A stretch of DNA of 64,000 nt from Synechocystis sp. LKSZ1. Its GTDB lineage: Bacteria > Cyanobacteriota > Cyanobacteriia > Cyanobacteriales > Microcystaceae. Position numbers and translations under genes: made by a program. Below, piece after piece: positions 46,151-54,938 of this stretch. A model generated the notes under the pieces. That model was not told where the DNA came from and did no database searches. It worked only from the letters and a program-made list of their open reading frames with translations. Within the stretch, counting starts at the first letter, position 1. Each line of letters starts with the position of its first letter. The stretch lies in contig NZ_AP031572.1 of the NCBI RefSeq assembly GCF_040436315.1, forward strand, positions 3,162,001 through 3,226,000. The letters run 5' to 3'.

Positions 46151-48262
46151 ATGACTAGCTCCCTTTACCTTAGTACCACTGAACCTCGTAGTGGGAAGTC
46201 GCTCATTGTGTTGGGTATTCTCGATCTGATTCTCAAGAAGACGACGAAAATTGCCTACTTTCGTCCCATTATTCAAGATCCTCCCCCCGGTCAACGCGAC
46301 AAAAACATTGATCTGGTCTTACAGTATTTTCAGCTCAACCAATGCTATGAGGAATCCTTTGGCCTCCATCACTGTGAAGTGGCCGCCCTAGCCGCCGAAG
46401 ACCATACTGATGCCATCTTTGACCGTATTATTGCCAAGTACAAAGCCCTAGAGGCCCGCGGTGATTTTATTCTCTGTGAGGGATCGGACTACGCTGGGGA
46501 AGAAAATGCCTTTGAATTTAATCTCAATACGGCGATTGCCAAGGCCTTGAACTGTCCGATTCTGCTCCTGGGCAACGGGGAAGATAATACCCTGGAGGAT
46601 ACGCTCCATCCCATTGATCTGGCCCTGAAAACCTACGAAGAACACGCCTGTCAGGTTATGGGGGTCATCATCAATAAAGTCCAGTCAGACCTCGTCGAGA
46701 GCGTTAAAACAACCCTACAAAAACACTATGGTGACCGCCCCTATCTGCTCAATGTTCTCCCCTTTGATCCCATTCTGAGTAGTCCCCGTCTCTCGGAAAT
46801 TGCCAAAAAACTCGATGCCGAAGTCCTATCGGGCCATGACCGACTGAATAACTTGGTCACCCATTATCTTGTTGTGGCTATGCAGATTGCCCATGCTCTG
46901 GACTGGCTTAAAGATGACAATACCTTGCTGATTACGCCTGGCGACAGGGGGGATGTCATCCTTGGGGCCATCCAGGCCAACCAAGCCATCAATTTTCCTT
47001 CCATTGCAGGGATTGTGCTGACCACAGGATTTCGGCCTGAAGCCAGTTTAATGCGACTGATTGAAGGTTTGCCCAGTGCCCCACCGATCCTGTTAGTTCC
47101 GACTCATACCTTTGATACCGCTGCCCGCCTCGGTAAAATCCACACCATACTGACCATTGAAGATAAGGAAAAACTGGAGCGCAGTATTCGTCTTTTCGAG
47201 GATTGTATTGATACCGCCAAGCTGGAAAACAATATCAAGACTCTACAAGTCCAGGGCATCACTCCTAAGCTGTTTATCTACAACCTAGTACAAACTGCCA
47301 AGGCCCAGCAACGCCATATTGTCTTACCCGAGGGCCACGACCCCCGAATTCTCAGGGCCAGTGCCAGTTTAATCGACCAAGAAATTGTCAAAATTACCCT
47401 CCTGGGACAACGCTCCCGCATTGAGCAAACGCTGAAAAAGGAAAATATTGCCCTAGATCTAGACCAAGTTCAGGTCATTAACCCCATCAACAGTGAGCAT
47501 TTTGAACAGTATGCCCAGACCTTCTACGAATTGCGCCGCAGTAAAGGAGTAACCCTGGACATGGCCCAGGACAATCTTGCGGATATTGCCTACTTCGGGA
47601 CGATGATGGTCTATCTCGGTCACGCCGATGGCATGGTTTCCGGTGCCATTAATACAACACAACATACCATTCGTCCGGCGTTGCAAATTATTAAAACTAA
47701 ACCGGGTTTCAGCCTGGTCTCCTCGGTCTTTTTCATGTGTTTATCCGACCGGGTACTGGTCTATGGCGACTGTGCCGTTAATCCCTTACCGACGGCCGAA
47801 CAGTTGGCCGAAATTGCACTGACTTCCGCTGAAACGGCCCAAACCTTTGGCATTATTCCTCGGGTGGCGATGTTGTCCTATTCCTCTGGGGATTCTGGTA
47901 AGGGAGAAGAGGTGGAAAAAGTCCGCCGGGCGACCCAGATCGCGAAGGAACGAGCACCCCACCTCGCCATTGAAGGGCCAATCCAGTACGATGCGGCTGT
48001 CGATCCCAGTGTGGCTGCCCAAAAAATGCCCGGTTCTCAAGTCGCGGGCCAGGCCACAGTCTTTGTCTTCCCGGATTTAAATACGGGCAATAATACTTAT
48101 AAGGCGGTTCAACGGGAAACCAAGGCGATCGCTATGGGGCCAATTTTGCAGGGCCTAAAGAAACCCGTCAACGACCTCAGTCGGGGCTGTACGGTGGAAG
48201 ATATTATCAATACAGTAGTGATTACAGCGATCCAAGCCGGTCGCACTGAATCCGTTGTCTAA
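46151..48262 (+). CDS. pta: Phosphate acetyltransferase, long form
   Basis: A 703-residue enzyme that interconverts acetyl-CoA and acetyl phosphate. The N-terminal P-loop/BioD-like domain is MTSSLYLSTTEPRSGKS..., the DRTGG domain lies at about 225-330 (LLITPGDRGDVILGAI), and the catalytic PTA domain is at about 370-700 (IVLPEGHDPRILRA, DGMVSGAINTTQHTIRPALQ, MLSYSSGDSGKGEEVEKV, in parts). Length and domain order match the regulated PTA of proteobacteria and cyanobacteria. One HIP1 octamer lies within it (48125-48132). Confidence 0.95.
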   Translation: MTSSLYLSTTEPRSGKSLIVLGILDLILKKTTKIAYFRPIIQDPPPGQRDKNIDLVLQYFQLNQCYEESFGLHHCEVAALAAEDHTDAIFDRIIAKYKALEARGDFILCEGSDYAGEENAFEFNLNTAIAKALNCPILLLGNGEDNTLEDTLHPIDLALKTYEEHACQVMGVIINKVQSDLVESVKTTLQKHYGDRPYLLNVLPFDPILSSPRLSEIAKKLDAEVLSGHDRLNNLVTHYLVVAMQIAHALDWLKDDNTLLITPGDRGDVILGAIQANQAINFPSIAGIVLTTGFRPEASLMRLIEGLPSAPPILLVPTHTFDTAARLGKIHTILTIEDKEKLERSIRLFEDCIDTAKLENNIKTLQVQGITPKLFIYNLVQTAKAQQRHIVLPEGHDPRILRASASLIDQEIVKITLLGQRSRIEQTLKKENIALDLDQVQVINPINSEHFEQYAQTFYELRRSKGVTLDMAQDNLADIAYFGTMMVYLGHADGMVSGAINTTQHTIRPALQIIKTKPGFSLVSSVFFMCLSDRVLVYGDCAVNPLPTAEQLAEIALTSAETAQTFGIIPRVAMLSYSSGDSGKGEEVEKVRRATQIAKERAPHLAIEGPIQYDAAVDPSVAAQKMPGSQVAGQATVFVFPDLNTGNNTYKAVQRETKAIAMGPILQGLKKPVNDLSRGCTVEDIINTVVITAIQAGRTESVV

Positions 48263-48270
48263 GCATGGAT

Positions 48271-48615
48271 TTAAGCCACGGCATAGCCTGAGTATTGGCG
48301 TAGGTAAGGGGGGTGAAAGCCAATGACAATATCCTCTTTGGGGATGCCTCTTTCCACCAGGTCTTGACCAATATCTAACTCTGTATTGTTTATCTGAATC
48401 CAAATTTTGCCGTTTTTAATATCGAGATGGATGGAACAGCCGTAGATTCGCTCTTTTTTGTCCCAGCCCACGGCAACAACCTGGTAGTGATCCTGTTCGT
48501 TGTCGAACACAGTTTGAATTTCAATCTCACCATAGGAGGGTTGGTAGGCGGCATACTCCTCCAGTAATTGTTTGATAACGGTACGATAGGCTGGGAGTCT
48601 CTCTAGGCTTGCCAT
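48271..48615 (-). CDS. xisI: XisI-family protein
   Basis: A 114-residue member of the XisI family, named for control of fdxN element excision in Anabaena. Matching stretches are YQVVAVGWDKKERIYGC, IHLDIKNGKIWIQINNTE, DLVERGIPKEDIVIGFHPP and the C-terminal SGYAVA. It overlaps the end of xisH by 13 bases, so the two are coupled. No excision element or recombinase is visible, so its role here is probably independent of heterocyst DNA rearrangement. Confidence 0.9.
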   Translation of the reverse strand: MASLERLPAYRTVIKQLLEEYAAYQPSYGEIEIQTVFDNEQDHYQVVAVGWDKKERIYGCSIHLDIKNGKIWIQINNTELDIGQDLVERGIPKEDIVIGFHPPYLRQYSGYAVA

Positions 48616-49016
48616 AGCACAATGACCTCGTTTTCAATGTCATAAACAAAGATTTCAAGCTGATACTGCTGGATGACCATGCGGGGGAATTCCTTTTGAA
48701 AAAAGGTTTGGTAGGCAATATCAGGAACAGCGAGAAATAGAGTGCGTTCTGGATCAGCGACTTTTAAGGCCACACGGTAGTTGATGAATTGTCCAAGGGC
48801 GAGATGAAAATCGGCGAGACTGGAGGTGTTGATAAAGCTTTTGATCTCGACAGCAATTTTGTTACCATTGCGCTCGGCGGCTAGTAGTTTTTCTGCTCCC
48901 AGATCAATAAAGAAATCTATCCCACCGACTTTGAGAAAAAGGGGATCATCGGTAATCTGCCAACCATCTTTGATCAGCGCTCTTTTGACGACATCGTGAA
49001 AAAGATCTTTCGCCAT
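48603..49016 (-). CDS. xisH: XisH-family PD-(D/E)XK nuclease-like protein
   Basis: A 137-residue XisH-family protein. The MAKDLFHDVVKRALIKDGW start and the motif GGIDFFIDLGAEKLLAAER, then KIAVEIKSF (D34, E57, K59), fit the PD-(D/E)XK nuclease-like fold reported for the family. ATG 49016 is chosen; 26 more codons are open upstream without similarity. It is the first gene of the xisH-xisI pair. The pair is poor in GGCC compared with neighbours, which suggests transfer. Confidence 0.9.
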   Translation of the reverse strand: MAKDLFHDVVKRALIKDGWQITDDPLFLKVGGIDFFIDLGAEKLLAAERNGNKIAVEIKSFINTSSLADFHLALGQFINYRVALKVADPERTLFLAVPDIAYQTFFQKEFPRMVIQQYQLEIFVYDIENEVIVLWQA

Positions 49017-49270
49017 TCGTTGTTCCCGTAGGAAGCCAATAAAATCAATGGATTTGACCCAACAAGGAGACACTCTCCCTGATGATTTCGTCAAATCTAG
49101 TCTAGAGGCGCAGGGTGGATAGGTAAATTATGGCATTAATCTGAGGGGAGGTCTGTAACTGTATAGACGTTTCAATTTAAGATGGAGTCAGGGTGAACAG
49201 AAGCTTCAGAAACATTGATTTCTCTTGATTTCCCTCTAATGGCTCCCGTAGGCTAATCTAGACCAACTCC

Positions 49271-51820
49271 ATGGGTATTTTTCCCTTCCCGACTCGATTT
49301 CTGTCACGGTTACAAATCGTGTCATTGTTAACCTTTCTGGGAATGGCTTCGGTGTTGGCTCTGGTGATTAGCTGGGTCGAGCAATATCGTATCGAACAAC
49401 GACGGAGTGAAGTCAGGGAAGAGCTTCGTTATCAAGCGGTTGCGATTCAAAATGATTTACAACGGGCCCTCAGCGCCACCTATTCCTTGGCCGCTTTAGT
49501 CCGTCAAGGGAAGGGAACCATTCAGGATTTTGAGGGGGTTGCCCAGGAACTACTGCCCTATTATCCAGGGGTCTCCGCCTTCCAATTGGTTCCCCAGGGC
49601 GTAATTCAACAAACGTATCCCCGAGAAGGTAATGAACCCGCTACGGGTCTAAATTTGCTTCAAAATCCGAAGAAATATCCCGAGGCCCTATTAGCCCGTG
49701 AAACTCGACGCTTAACCCTACAAGGACCCTTTCTCTTGAAACAGGGGGGTCTAGGCCTCGTGGGACGCCTGCCGGTCTTTTTAGATAATCCTCAGGGGGC
49801 GGATCCGTTTTGGGGGTTTACGGCGGTTCTGCTGCGTTTTCCTGAGGTTCTCCAATCCACTTCGCTCCAACAGATTGAAAAGAGTGGCTTCCACTATGAA
49901 CTATGGCAACAGGGTTCGAGTAGTCGTCAGCTATCCCTGATCGCTCGTAATACGGCCACTCCTCTGCGGGCTCCTGTGGAAGCAAGGATCCAATTACCCA
50001 ACAGCACTTGGATTTTGATGGCAAGTCCTCAGCAGGGATGGTGGGATGGAGAAGAGATGGGGCTGTACGTGGTGATGGGTTTGCTGGTCAGTGGCTTAGT
50101 CACACTTCTGGTAGCCAGTCAGTATCGAACAGTTGTGGCTTTGGCTAACACCAAACAGGCCTTGGCCGAGCGAGAACGAAGCCAAGCTGACCGGGTAGCC
50201 AGTGAGCAAAAATTTCGCCTGGCCTTTGATAATGCCAATACGGGGATGTGTTTGGTGGATTTGCAGGGGAAGCTCCTCCAGGTGAATGCCAAGATGGGTG
50301 CGATCTTTGGCTACAGTCAGGCGATGTTGGAGGGTATGACGGTTAATGACCTGACTATCTTGGATGACAAAGGCATTAGTCCCCACTTTATCCAAGAGGC
50401 CGTCGCTGGCAGGGTAGATAGTGCCACCTTTGAGAAACGTTATCGCCATCAGCAAGGCCAGATCATTTATGCAGAGGTGTCCTCTTCCCTGGTTAGAGAT
50501 GCCCAGGGCCAACCCCTATACTTTATTTCTCAGATCCAGGACGTTACCCAACGCAAACAGGCCTATGCTCAATTGGCTCAACTCAATGCAGAGCTAGAGG
50601 AGCGAGTGACCCAACGCACCCAGGATTTACAACAGCGAGAAGCCATTCTACAGAGGCTGAACGAGGAACTGTTGCAGGCCAACCGACTCAAGGATGAATT
50701 TCTGGCCATGATCAGCCATGAACTGCGGACGCCCCTCAATGCCATTCTGGGTATGACGGAAGCTCTCCAGGAGGAAATTTTTGGCCCCCTGACGGCAAAA
50801 CAAAATCAGGCCCTGCAAACCGTCGAGCAGAGTGGGAACCATCTCTTAAACGTGATTAGCGATATCCTTGACCTTTCTAAAATCGAGGCGGGACAAATGG
50901 AGTTGGCCTTAGAACCCACTTCGATCTATACCATCTGTGAGCAAAGCCTTGCCCTGGTCAGGCCCCAGGCCCAGAAAAAACGCATTCATCTCCAGACGCA
51001 ATTGCCCCCCCATCTGCCGCTGTTAACCTTGGATCAACGTCGCTGTTGTCAAGCGCTGACGAATATTCTTAACAATGCGGTGAAATTTACTCCTGCCCAG
51101 GGAACCATCCAGTTAACGGTGAGTTATCGGCCAGCAGAAGCCTCTCATACCGTGGGTCATCTTCATTTCGCTGTCCAGGATACAGGGATTGGCATTGCGC
51201 CAGACAATCTAGATAGGGTGTTTCAACCCTTTATCCAAGTTGATGGTGCGCTGAATCGTCGCTACGAGGGTACGGGATTGGGTTTAGCACTGGTCAAACA
51301 AATTGTTGAACTCCATGGTGGTCACGTTGGGGTCACTAGTGAAATGGGAGTCGGAAGTTGTTTTTGGTTCGATATCCCTTGTTCAGTAGAAGTAGAGACG
51401 TCTTTGGTCTCCGCGCCACCCCAGGCAATGCAGAACCTTGCCCAGGAACCACTACCAGAACCGCCCCTGGTGTTGTTGGCAGAAGATAGCCCGGCCAATG
51501 CGGTCAGCATCCAAAATTACCTCGAAGCCAAGGGCTACCGAGTCAGGGTTGCAGAAAATGGGCAAGTGGCCGTCGCCATCGCCCAGGCTGACCCGCCCGA
51601 TATTATTTTGATGGATATTCAGATGCCAGTGATGAATGGCATTGAAGCCATGGAAATTCTGCGCCAAGACCCTCAGTTTCAAAACCTCCCCATCATTGCT
51701 CTAACGGCCCTCGCCATGGAAGGCGACCGAGAACGTTGTTTGGCCGCTGGAGCCACGGACTACCTCAGTAAACCTGTCAAACTCCGGGAGCTATTGCAAC
51801 GGATTCAACAACTCTGTTGA
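49271..51820 (+). CDS. CHASE-PAS hybrid sensor histidine kinase
   Basis: An 849-residue hybrid kinase. A helix (about 12-35) and a second (263-283) flank a CHASE domain (80-225, including FQLVPQGVIQQTYPREGNE). A PAS domain follows (310-430: NTGMCLVDLQGKLLQVNA), then coiled coil, HisKA with MISHELRTPLNAI (His483), ATPase domain (DTGIGIAPDN, GTGLGLALVKQ) and a C-terminal receiver (about 735-849, LMDIQMPVMNG with Asp, YLSKPVK). CHASE domains sense small extracellular ligands. There is no adjacent regulator gene. Confidence 0.88.
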   Translation: MGIFPFPTRFLSRLQIVSLLTFLGMASVLALVISWVEQYRIEQRRSEVREELRYQAVAIQNDLQRALSATYSLAALVRQGKGTIQDFEGVAQELLPYYPGVSAFQLVPQGVIQQTYPREGNEPATGLNLLQNPKKYPEALLARETRRLTLQGPFLLKQGGLGLVGRLPVFLDNPQGADPFWGFTAVLLRFPEVLQSTSLQQIEKSGFHYELWQQGSSSRQLSLIARNTATPLRAPVEARIQLPNSTWILMASPQQGWWDGEEMGLYVVMGLLVSGLVTLLVASQYRTVVALANTKQALAERERSQADRVASEQKFRLAFDNANTGMCLVDLQGKLLQVNAKMGAIFGYSQAMLEGMTVNDLTILDDKGISPHFIQEAVAGRVDSATFEKRYRHQQGQIIYAEVSSSLVRDAQGQPLYFISQIQDVTQRKQAYAQLAQLNAELEERVTQRTQDLQQREAILQRLNEELLQANRLKDEFLAMISHELRTPLNAILGMTEALQEEIFGPLTAKQNQALQTVEQSGNHLLNVISDILDLSKIEAGQMELALEPTSIYTICEQSLALVRPQAQKKRIHLQTQLPPHLPLLTLDQRRCCQALTNILNNAVKFTPAQGTIQLTVSYRPAEASHTVGHLHFAVQDTGIGIAPDNLDRVFQPFIQVDGALNRRYEGTGLGLALVKQIVELHGGHVGVTSEMGVGSCFWFDIPCSVEVETSLVSAPPQAMQNLAQEPLPEPPLVLLAEDSPANAVSIQNYLEAKGYRVRVAENGQVAVAIAQADPPDIILMDIQMPVMNGIEAMEILRQDPQFQNLPIIALTALAMEGDRERCLAAGATDYLSKPVKLRELLQRIQQLC

Positions 51821-51890
51821 TACCGTGATCATAATGCTGGCCAAGCTGTCTGACGGGAAACGTAGAGAGGGCGACGCGGGCTCCAAGGTT

Positions 51891-52352
51891 CTATGAGTAG
51901 CGCTTTGTCAGGAGAAGCCCGATTACCTGAGGAAACAGTAGGGCTAAGCCCGCACCACAGACTAACCAGCCGATGGAGCTAAACCCCTTCTTCCGCAGTT
52001 CTCCCCCGGCCCCTTGACCAGGGAAAGCCTTTTGCACCAATCCCCAGACAGCTAGAGCCAGGGCCAGTTGCACCAGACTGAAACCCAGGAGGTAGGCAAA
52101 TAACGGCGGCATTCCTGTTCCGACAATGGATTCACCGTAGGCGTAGCCATGGAGTAGGCCGGCTAGGATAAATAGTCCTAACGACAAACTCAAGGGCAGG
52201 GATTTCTGAAACGCCAACAGGAGGCCAATCCCTAGGACAGAGGTAGAAATGAGGAATTCAATGCCCGGAATAGTGAAGGCGGCTAAATGTAGGCCCGTTC
52301 CTAGCAAAGCAGAGACGATAAAGGCCCCCAGCAATCCCAGGCCTCGGGCTGA
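51891..52352 (-). pseudogene. hupE: hupE remnant lacking the 5' third
   Basis: The frame encodes about 150 residues matching the C-terminal two thirds of HupE/UreJ permeases: LLGAFIVSALLGTGLHLAAF, FILAGLLHGYAYGESIVG and FSLVQLALALAVWGL. A full protein has a signal peptide and the metal-binding HPxxGxDH segment in front. Here an in-frame TAA (52353-52355) sits just upstream and no ATG or ribosome binding site is near. Cyanobacterial HupE is a cobalt/nickel transporter usually placed behind a cobalamin riboswitch. The riboswitch is now 1.5 kb away, behind cbtB and another gene. A shortened active protein from a TTG is possible but unlikely. Confidence 0.75.
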
Positions 52353-52457
52353 TTAAGCGGCTGCAAGTAACCTCTGCAACAACACTGAGATTTCTCGTCA
52401 GTCCGCTCCAGCAGGTTTGTCAGACCGTTTTTGCAATCGTAGCTAGCAAAACTTCAG

Positions 52458-53588
52458 CTAACGACTAAACAGGATACTTGATCGAGAAGAACGTCGATGA
52501 AACCAAATACCAGCTAACAAACTTAAAGCAAAAATTCCAGTGTAGTAACTGAGTGAAATAAACCGAATGTAGAGAGGCGGTTCAATTCTTTCAACCTCTA
52601 CCTCGTGACTCACTTGCAACGCAACTCCGTTAGGCGGTGTAACTTCCGCAATGACCTGATGAGGTGCACCATCGAAAAACTGCTCGTTCCAAGTTAGCTT
52701 ACCCTGGTCGTCAGTGCTCCCCTGATAAGCAAACATCTGTTTATTATCTTCAAGCGCAATTGATTTCGCGTTGACAATAACATTCACTTCAGGATTACCA
52801 GTTTTTGCGTTAAAAATCTGAATAGTCTGACTTGCAAGCCGTCCGACTGTTGCCCGTTGATCTCCTGATAAACGAATCTCTAAATCTTGGGATCTCTGTA
52901 CAGATAGAGTCGTCGTGGTTTGCGTCTCCTCTCTAGCGTGGGCGGATGCAAGTTCCGCGCTGATATTAACGAACAAAAGAACCGCGATCGCAAGCACAGT
53001 AACAGCACTGAGCAGTAACCGTATGGGTTGAGGTGCAATTTCACCATCTTGAACCGTTTGGTCGCCTCCAATTATCCAGCCACTAACGCCTCCAACAAGT
53101 ATCAGAATGCCAATCAAAATAGCAGCATTCCTATACTTCACAAATCTTTCAGGCACTGAAAGCTTTAACGATTGCTCGAATGGCTCAAATGCCCCTGCAA
53201 CAAGAGGAGTCACTTGAGCTTTCAACATGTAGTTTCCCCGAATTGGCATTACTTGCTCAAACTCTAGTTTCCCGCTAGGAGCTTTTGCATTGAGTTCAAG
53301 CAATTTAGTTCCTTCCACAATTGGAAAATCAGAAGTGAACCAAGGCGTTTTGGCCGGGGTTAGTAGTTGTAATTGGAACCGCACATCAGATAAGGGCTGT
53401 CCCATTGGATCAACTGCTTGCAACGCAACCCGAACGGACGCTTCATCGGGAATAACTTGGCTTAAAGCGGGTTCAGTCTGCACCTGTACAGTCGGCTGAG
53501 ATGCCGGGGAAGGAAGAGGATTGAACCAAAGGAATACTGAAACAAGGCTAGCTGCTAAAGCCAGCCCAACATACTTTAAATTTCTCAT
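52458..53588 (-). CDS. Novel 376-residue membrane-anchored beta-domain protein, riboswitch-controlled
   Basis: I recognise no family. Helices lie at about 5-22 (signal anchor or signal peptide), 155-174, 190-210 and 342-364. Two beta-rich, Ig-like domains are at about 30-150 and 225-335, likely extracytoplasmic. A short His-containing segment (ASAHAREE, about 215-221) follows the third helix. It lies 36 bases after cbtB and before the hupE remnant, under the cobalamin riboswitch, so a role in cobalt uptake is inferred from context. It lacks the GGCC-rich character of neighbouring genes and contains a HIP1 site (52984-52991). Confidence 0.75.
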   Translation of the reverse strand: MRNLKYVGLALAASLVSVFLWFNPLPSPASQPTVQVQTEPALSQVIPDEASVRVALQAVDPMGQPLSDVRFQLQLLTPAKTPWFTSDFPIVEGTKLLELNAKAPSGKLEFEQVMPIRGNYMLKAQVTPLVAGAFEPFEQSLKLSVPERFVKYRNAAILIGILILVGGVSGWIIGGDQTVQDGEIAPQPIRLLLSAVTVLAIAVLLFVNISAELASAHAREETQTTTTLSVQRSQDLEIRLSGDQRATVGRLASQTIQIFNAKTGNPEVNVIVNAKSIALEDNKQMFAYQGSTDDQGKLTWNEQFFDGAPHQVIAEVTPPNGVALQVSHEVEVERIEPPLYIRFISLSYYTGIFALSLLAGIWFHRRSSRSSILFSR

Positions 53589-53623
53589 GACATTCTCTCA
53601 GTCTGGATAACGCTGTAATGATG

Positions 53624-53809
53624 CTAATGGCAGGCAACTGCCGCCGTACCGTGCCGGGTCGTATGCAACGCATCATGCACGGGTGGATAAGTGCTGAAGT
53701 ACAGCGTCCAGATAATTAGTGCACATAGGCTAGTTAGCAGAGCCACCTGAACTGGAAGCGAAAGTGTAACTTGCTTGGTGCGTTGCCAAACAGAAGTTGA
53801 ACTGATCAT
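53624..53809 (-). CDS. cbtB: CbtB, proposed cobalt transporter subunit
   Basis: A 61-residue protein with one membrane helix (about 18-38) and a metal-ligand-rich C-terminus: FSTYPPVHDALHTTRH and a final CH (H45, H49, H53, C60, H61). This is the CbtB signature. CbtA/CbtB was proposed as a B12-regulated cobalt transporter in proteobacteria. CbtA is not found next to it; the 376-residue gene takes its place. ATG 53809 has GAGG nine bases upstream, and lies just after the cobalamin riboswitch. Confidence 0.88.
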   Translation of the reverse strand: MISSTSVWQRTKQVTLSLPVQVALLTSLCALIIWTLYFSTYPPVHDALHTTRHGTAAVACH

Positions 53810-53835
53810 GATCTGTACCTCGCAGTGGAAACTAG

Positions 53836-53962
53836 AGCCAATCATCGGCGGGTATTCTGACTTAGAAATTAGGCTATTTCATCACAGTTGCGGGCCAGCG
53901 CTGGACTTGCACCAAACTTTCCCCTTTACCTTCGGCGACTGTTCCCCGCCGAAACCGACTTA
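53836..53962 (-). promoter_or_regulatory. Cobalamin riboswitch
   Basis: Read on the minus strand it holds the diagnostic blocks in order: GGTTTCGGCGGGGAACAGTC, AAAGGGGAAAGTTTGGTGCA, then AAGTCCAGCGCTGGCCCGCA, ACTGTGATGAAATAGCC and finally GTCAGAATACCCGCCGATG. The B12 box lies in GCGCTGGCCCGCAACTGTGA. The 3' end is about 27 bases before the cbtB ATG. It should repress translation or transcription of the cbtB operon when adenosylcobalamin or B12 is ample. Confidence 0.95.
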
Positions 53963-54010
53963 GTCAACATATCACACCTCGGCTAAGAAACTAGCTCAGA
54001 GAAATTGAAC

Positions 54011-54784
54011 TTAACGACTACGGAGATGGCGTTCCAAAAAGGCCAACAGGGCCGACCAGGACTGGAGATCTGCGTGGGGATCATAGTCATCGGAGGTCCA
54101 AACAGAAAAGGAGTGCCGGACACCGCCATAAATATCCATATCAAAATTGGCCTTAACCGCGTTAAGGGCCTCGGCCAATTCCGTCACCTGGGTCATGGGG
54201 GCCACGGGATCGGCCGCTCCATGCAGAATTAGCAGAGGAGAACTTAAGGCCTTGTAATCTTGGCCAGGGGGAATGGCTAGGCCGCCATGGAAGGAAACGA
54301 GGCCATCCAGGTCGGCCCCACTCCGGGCCAATTCCAACACCGCTGACCCCCCAAAACAGTAGCCAATGGCCGCAATGCGATTGGGATCAACCCCCGGCAG
54401 TTTTTTGGCCTCGGCAATGGCCGCCAGGAGACGCTGACGCATCAGGGGCAAATTCCCGTACAGCTTGCCACTTTCTATTTTCGATTCTTCGGTATTCTTG
54501 GGGCGAACGCCCTGGCCGTAGAGGTCAATGGCAAATACGGTGTACCCCTGGGTTGACAGCATATTGGTGCGCATTTTTTCGTACTGATCCAGCCCATTCC
54601 AATCGTGGATCAGGATAACGATGGGTTGGTTTTTGCCAAAGCCAGTATTTTGGCCAACGTAACCTTCAAAGGGCTGATTATCAATTTGGTAGACCCAGGG
54701 CTTGGCGAGCATTTCGGCTTGGGCCAGGGGGGCCCAGCAAGTGAGAGCGGCAACAGTACAGGCAAAGAGAAAAGACTTGACCAT
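54011..54784 (-). CDS. Secreted dienelactone-hydrolase-family protein
   Basis: A 257-residue alpha/beta hydrolase. A signal peptide (MVKSFLFACTVAALTCWAP, cleavage near AQAEML) precedes the DLH fold: VILIHDWNGLD, the nucleophile elbow GYCFGG (Cys in place of Ser, as usual for DLH), SSPLLILHGAADPVAP with Asp and GVRHSFSVW with His. The protein is therefore probably periplasmic. Natural substrates are unknown; family enzymes open lactones. ATG 54784 gives the signal peptide; the open extension upstream lacks features. Confidence 0.86.
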   Translation of the reverse strand: MVKSFLFACTVAALTCWAPLAQAEMLAKPWVYQIDNQPFEGYVGQNTGFGKNQPIVILIHDWNGLDQYEKMRTNMLSTQGYTVFAIDLYGQGVRPKNTEESKIESGKLYGNLPLMRQRLLAAIAEAKKLPGVDPNRIAAIGYCFGGSAVLELARSGADLDGLVSFHGGLAIPPGQDYKALSSPLLILHGAADPVAPMTQVTELAEALNAVKANFDMDIYGGVRHSFSVWTSDDYDPHADLQSWSALLAFLERHLRSR

Positions 54785-54938
54785 GGCGGTATCTAGGACA
54801 TTAACAGCAGTATGGGTCAACCCCTGGAGAAGGTGTCTTCTTTCCAGGAACTGACCTGTTAAGATTTTAGGGGCGATCAATCTAGGGGAGAAACGATTAC
54901 CCAGACGGGGATAGTCCCATCGCACCGCCATGAAGACT

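Noticed and set aside
48271-49100. fdxN-type excision element
   Set aside because: No recombinase gene, direct-repeat attachment sites or interrupted nif gene is visible.
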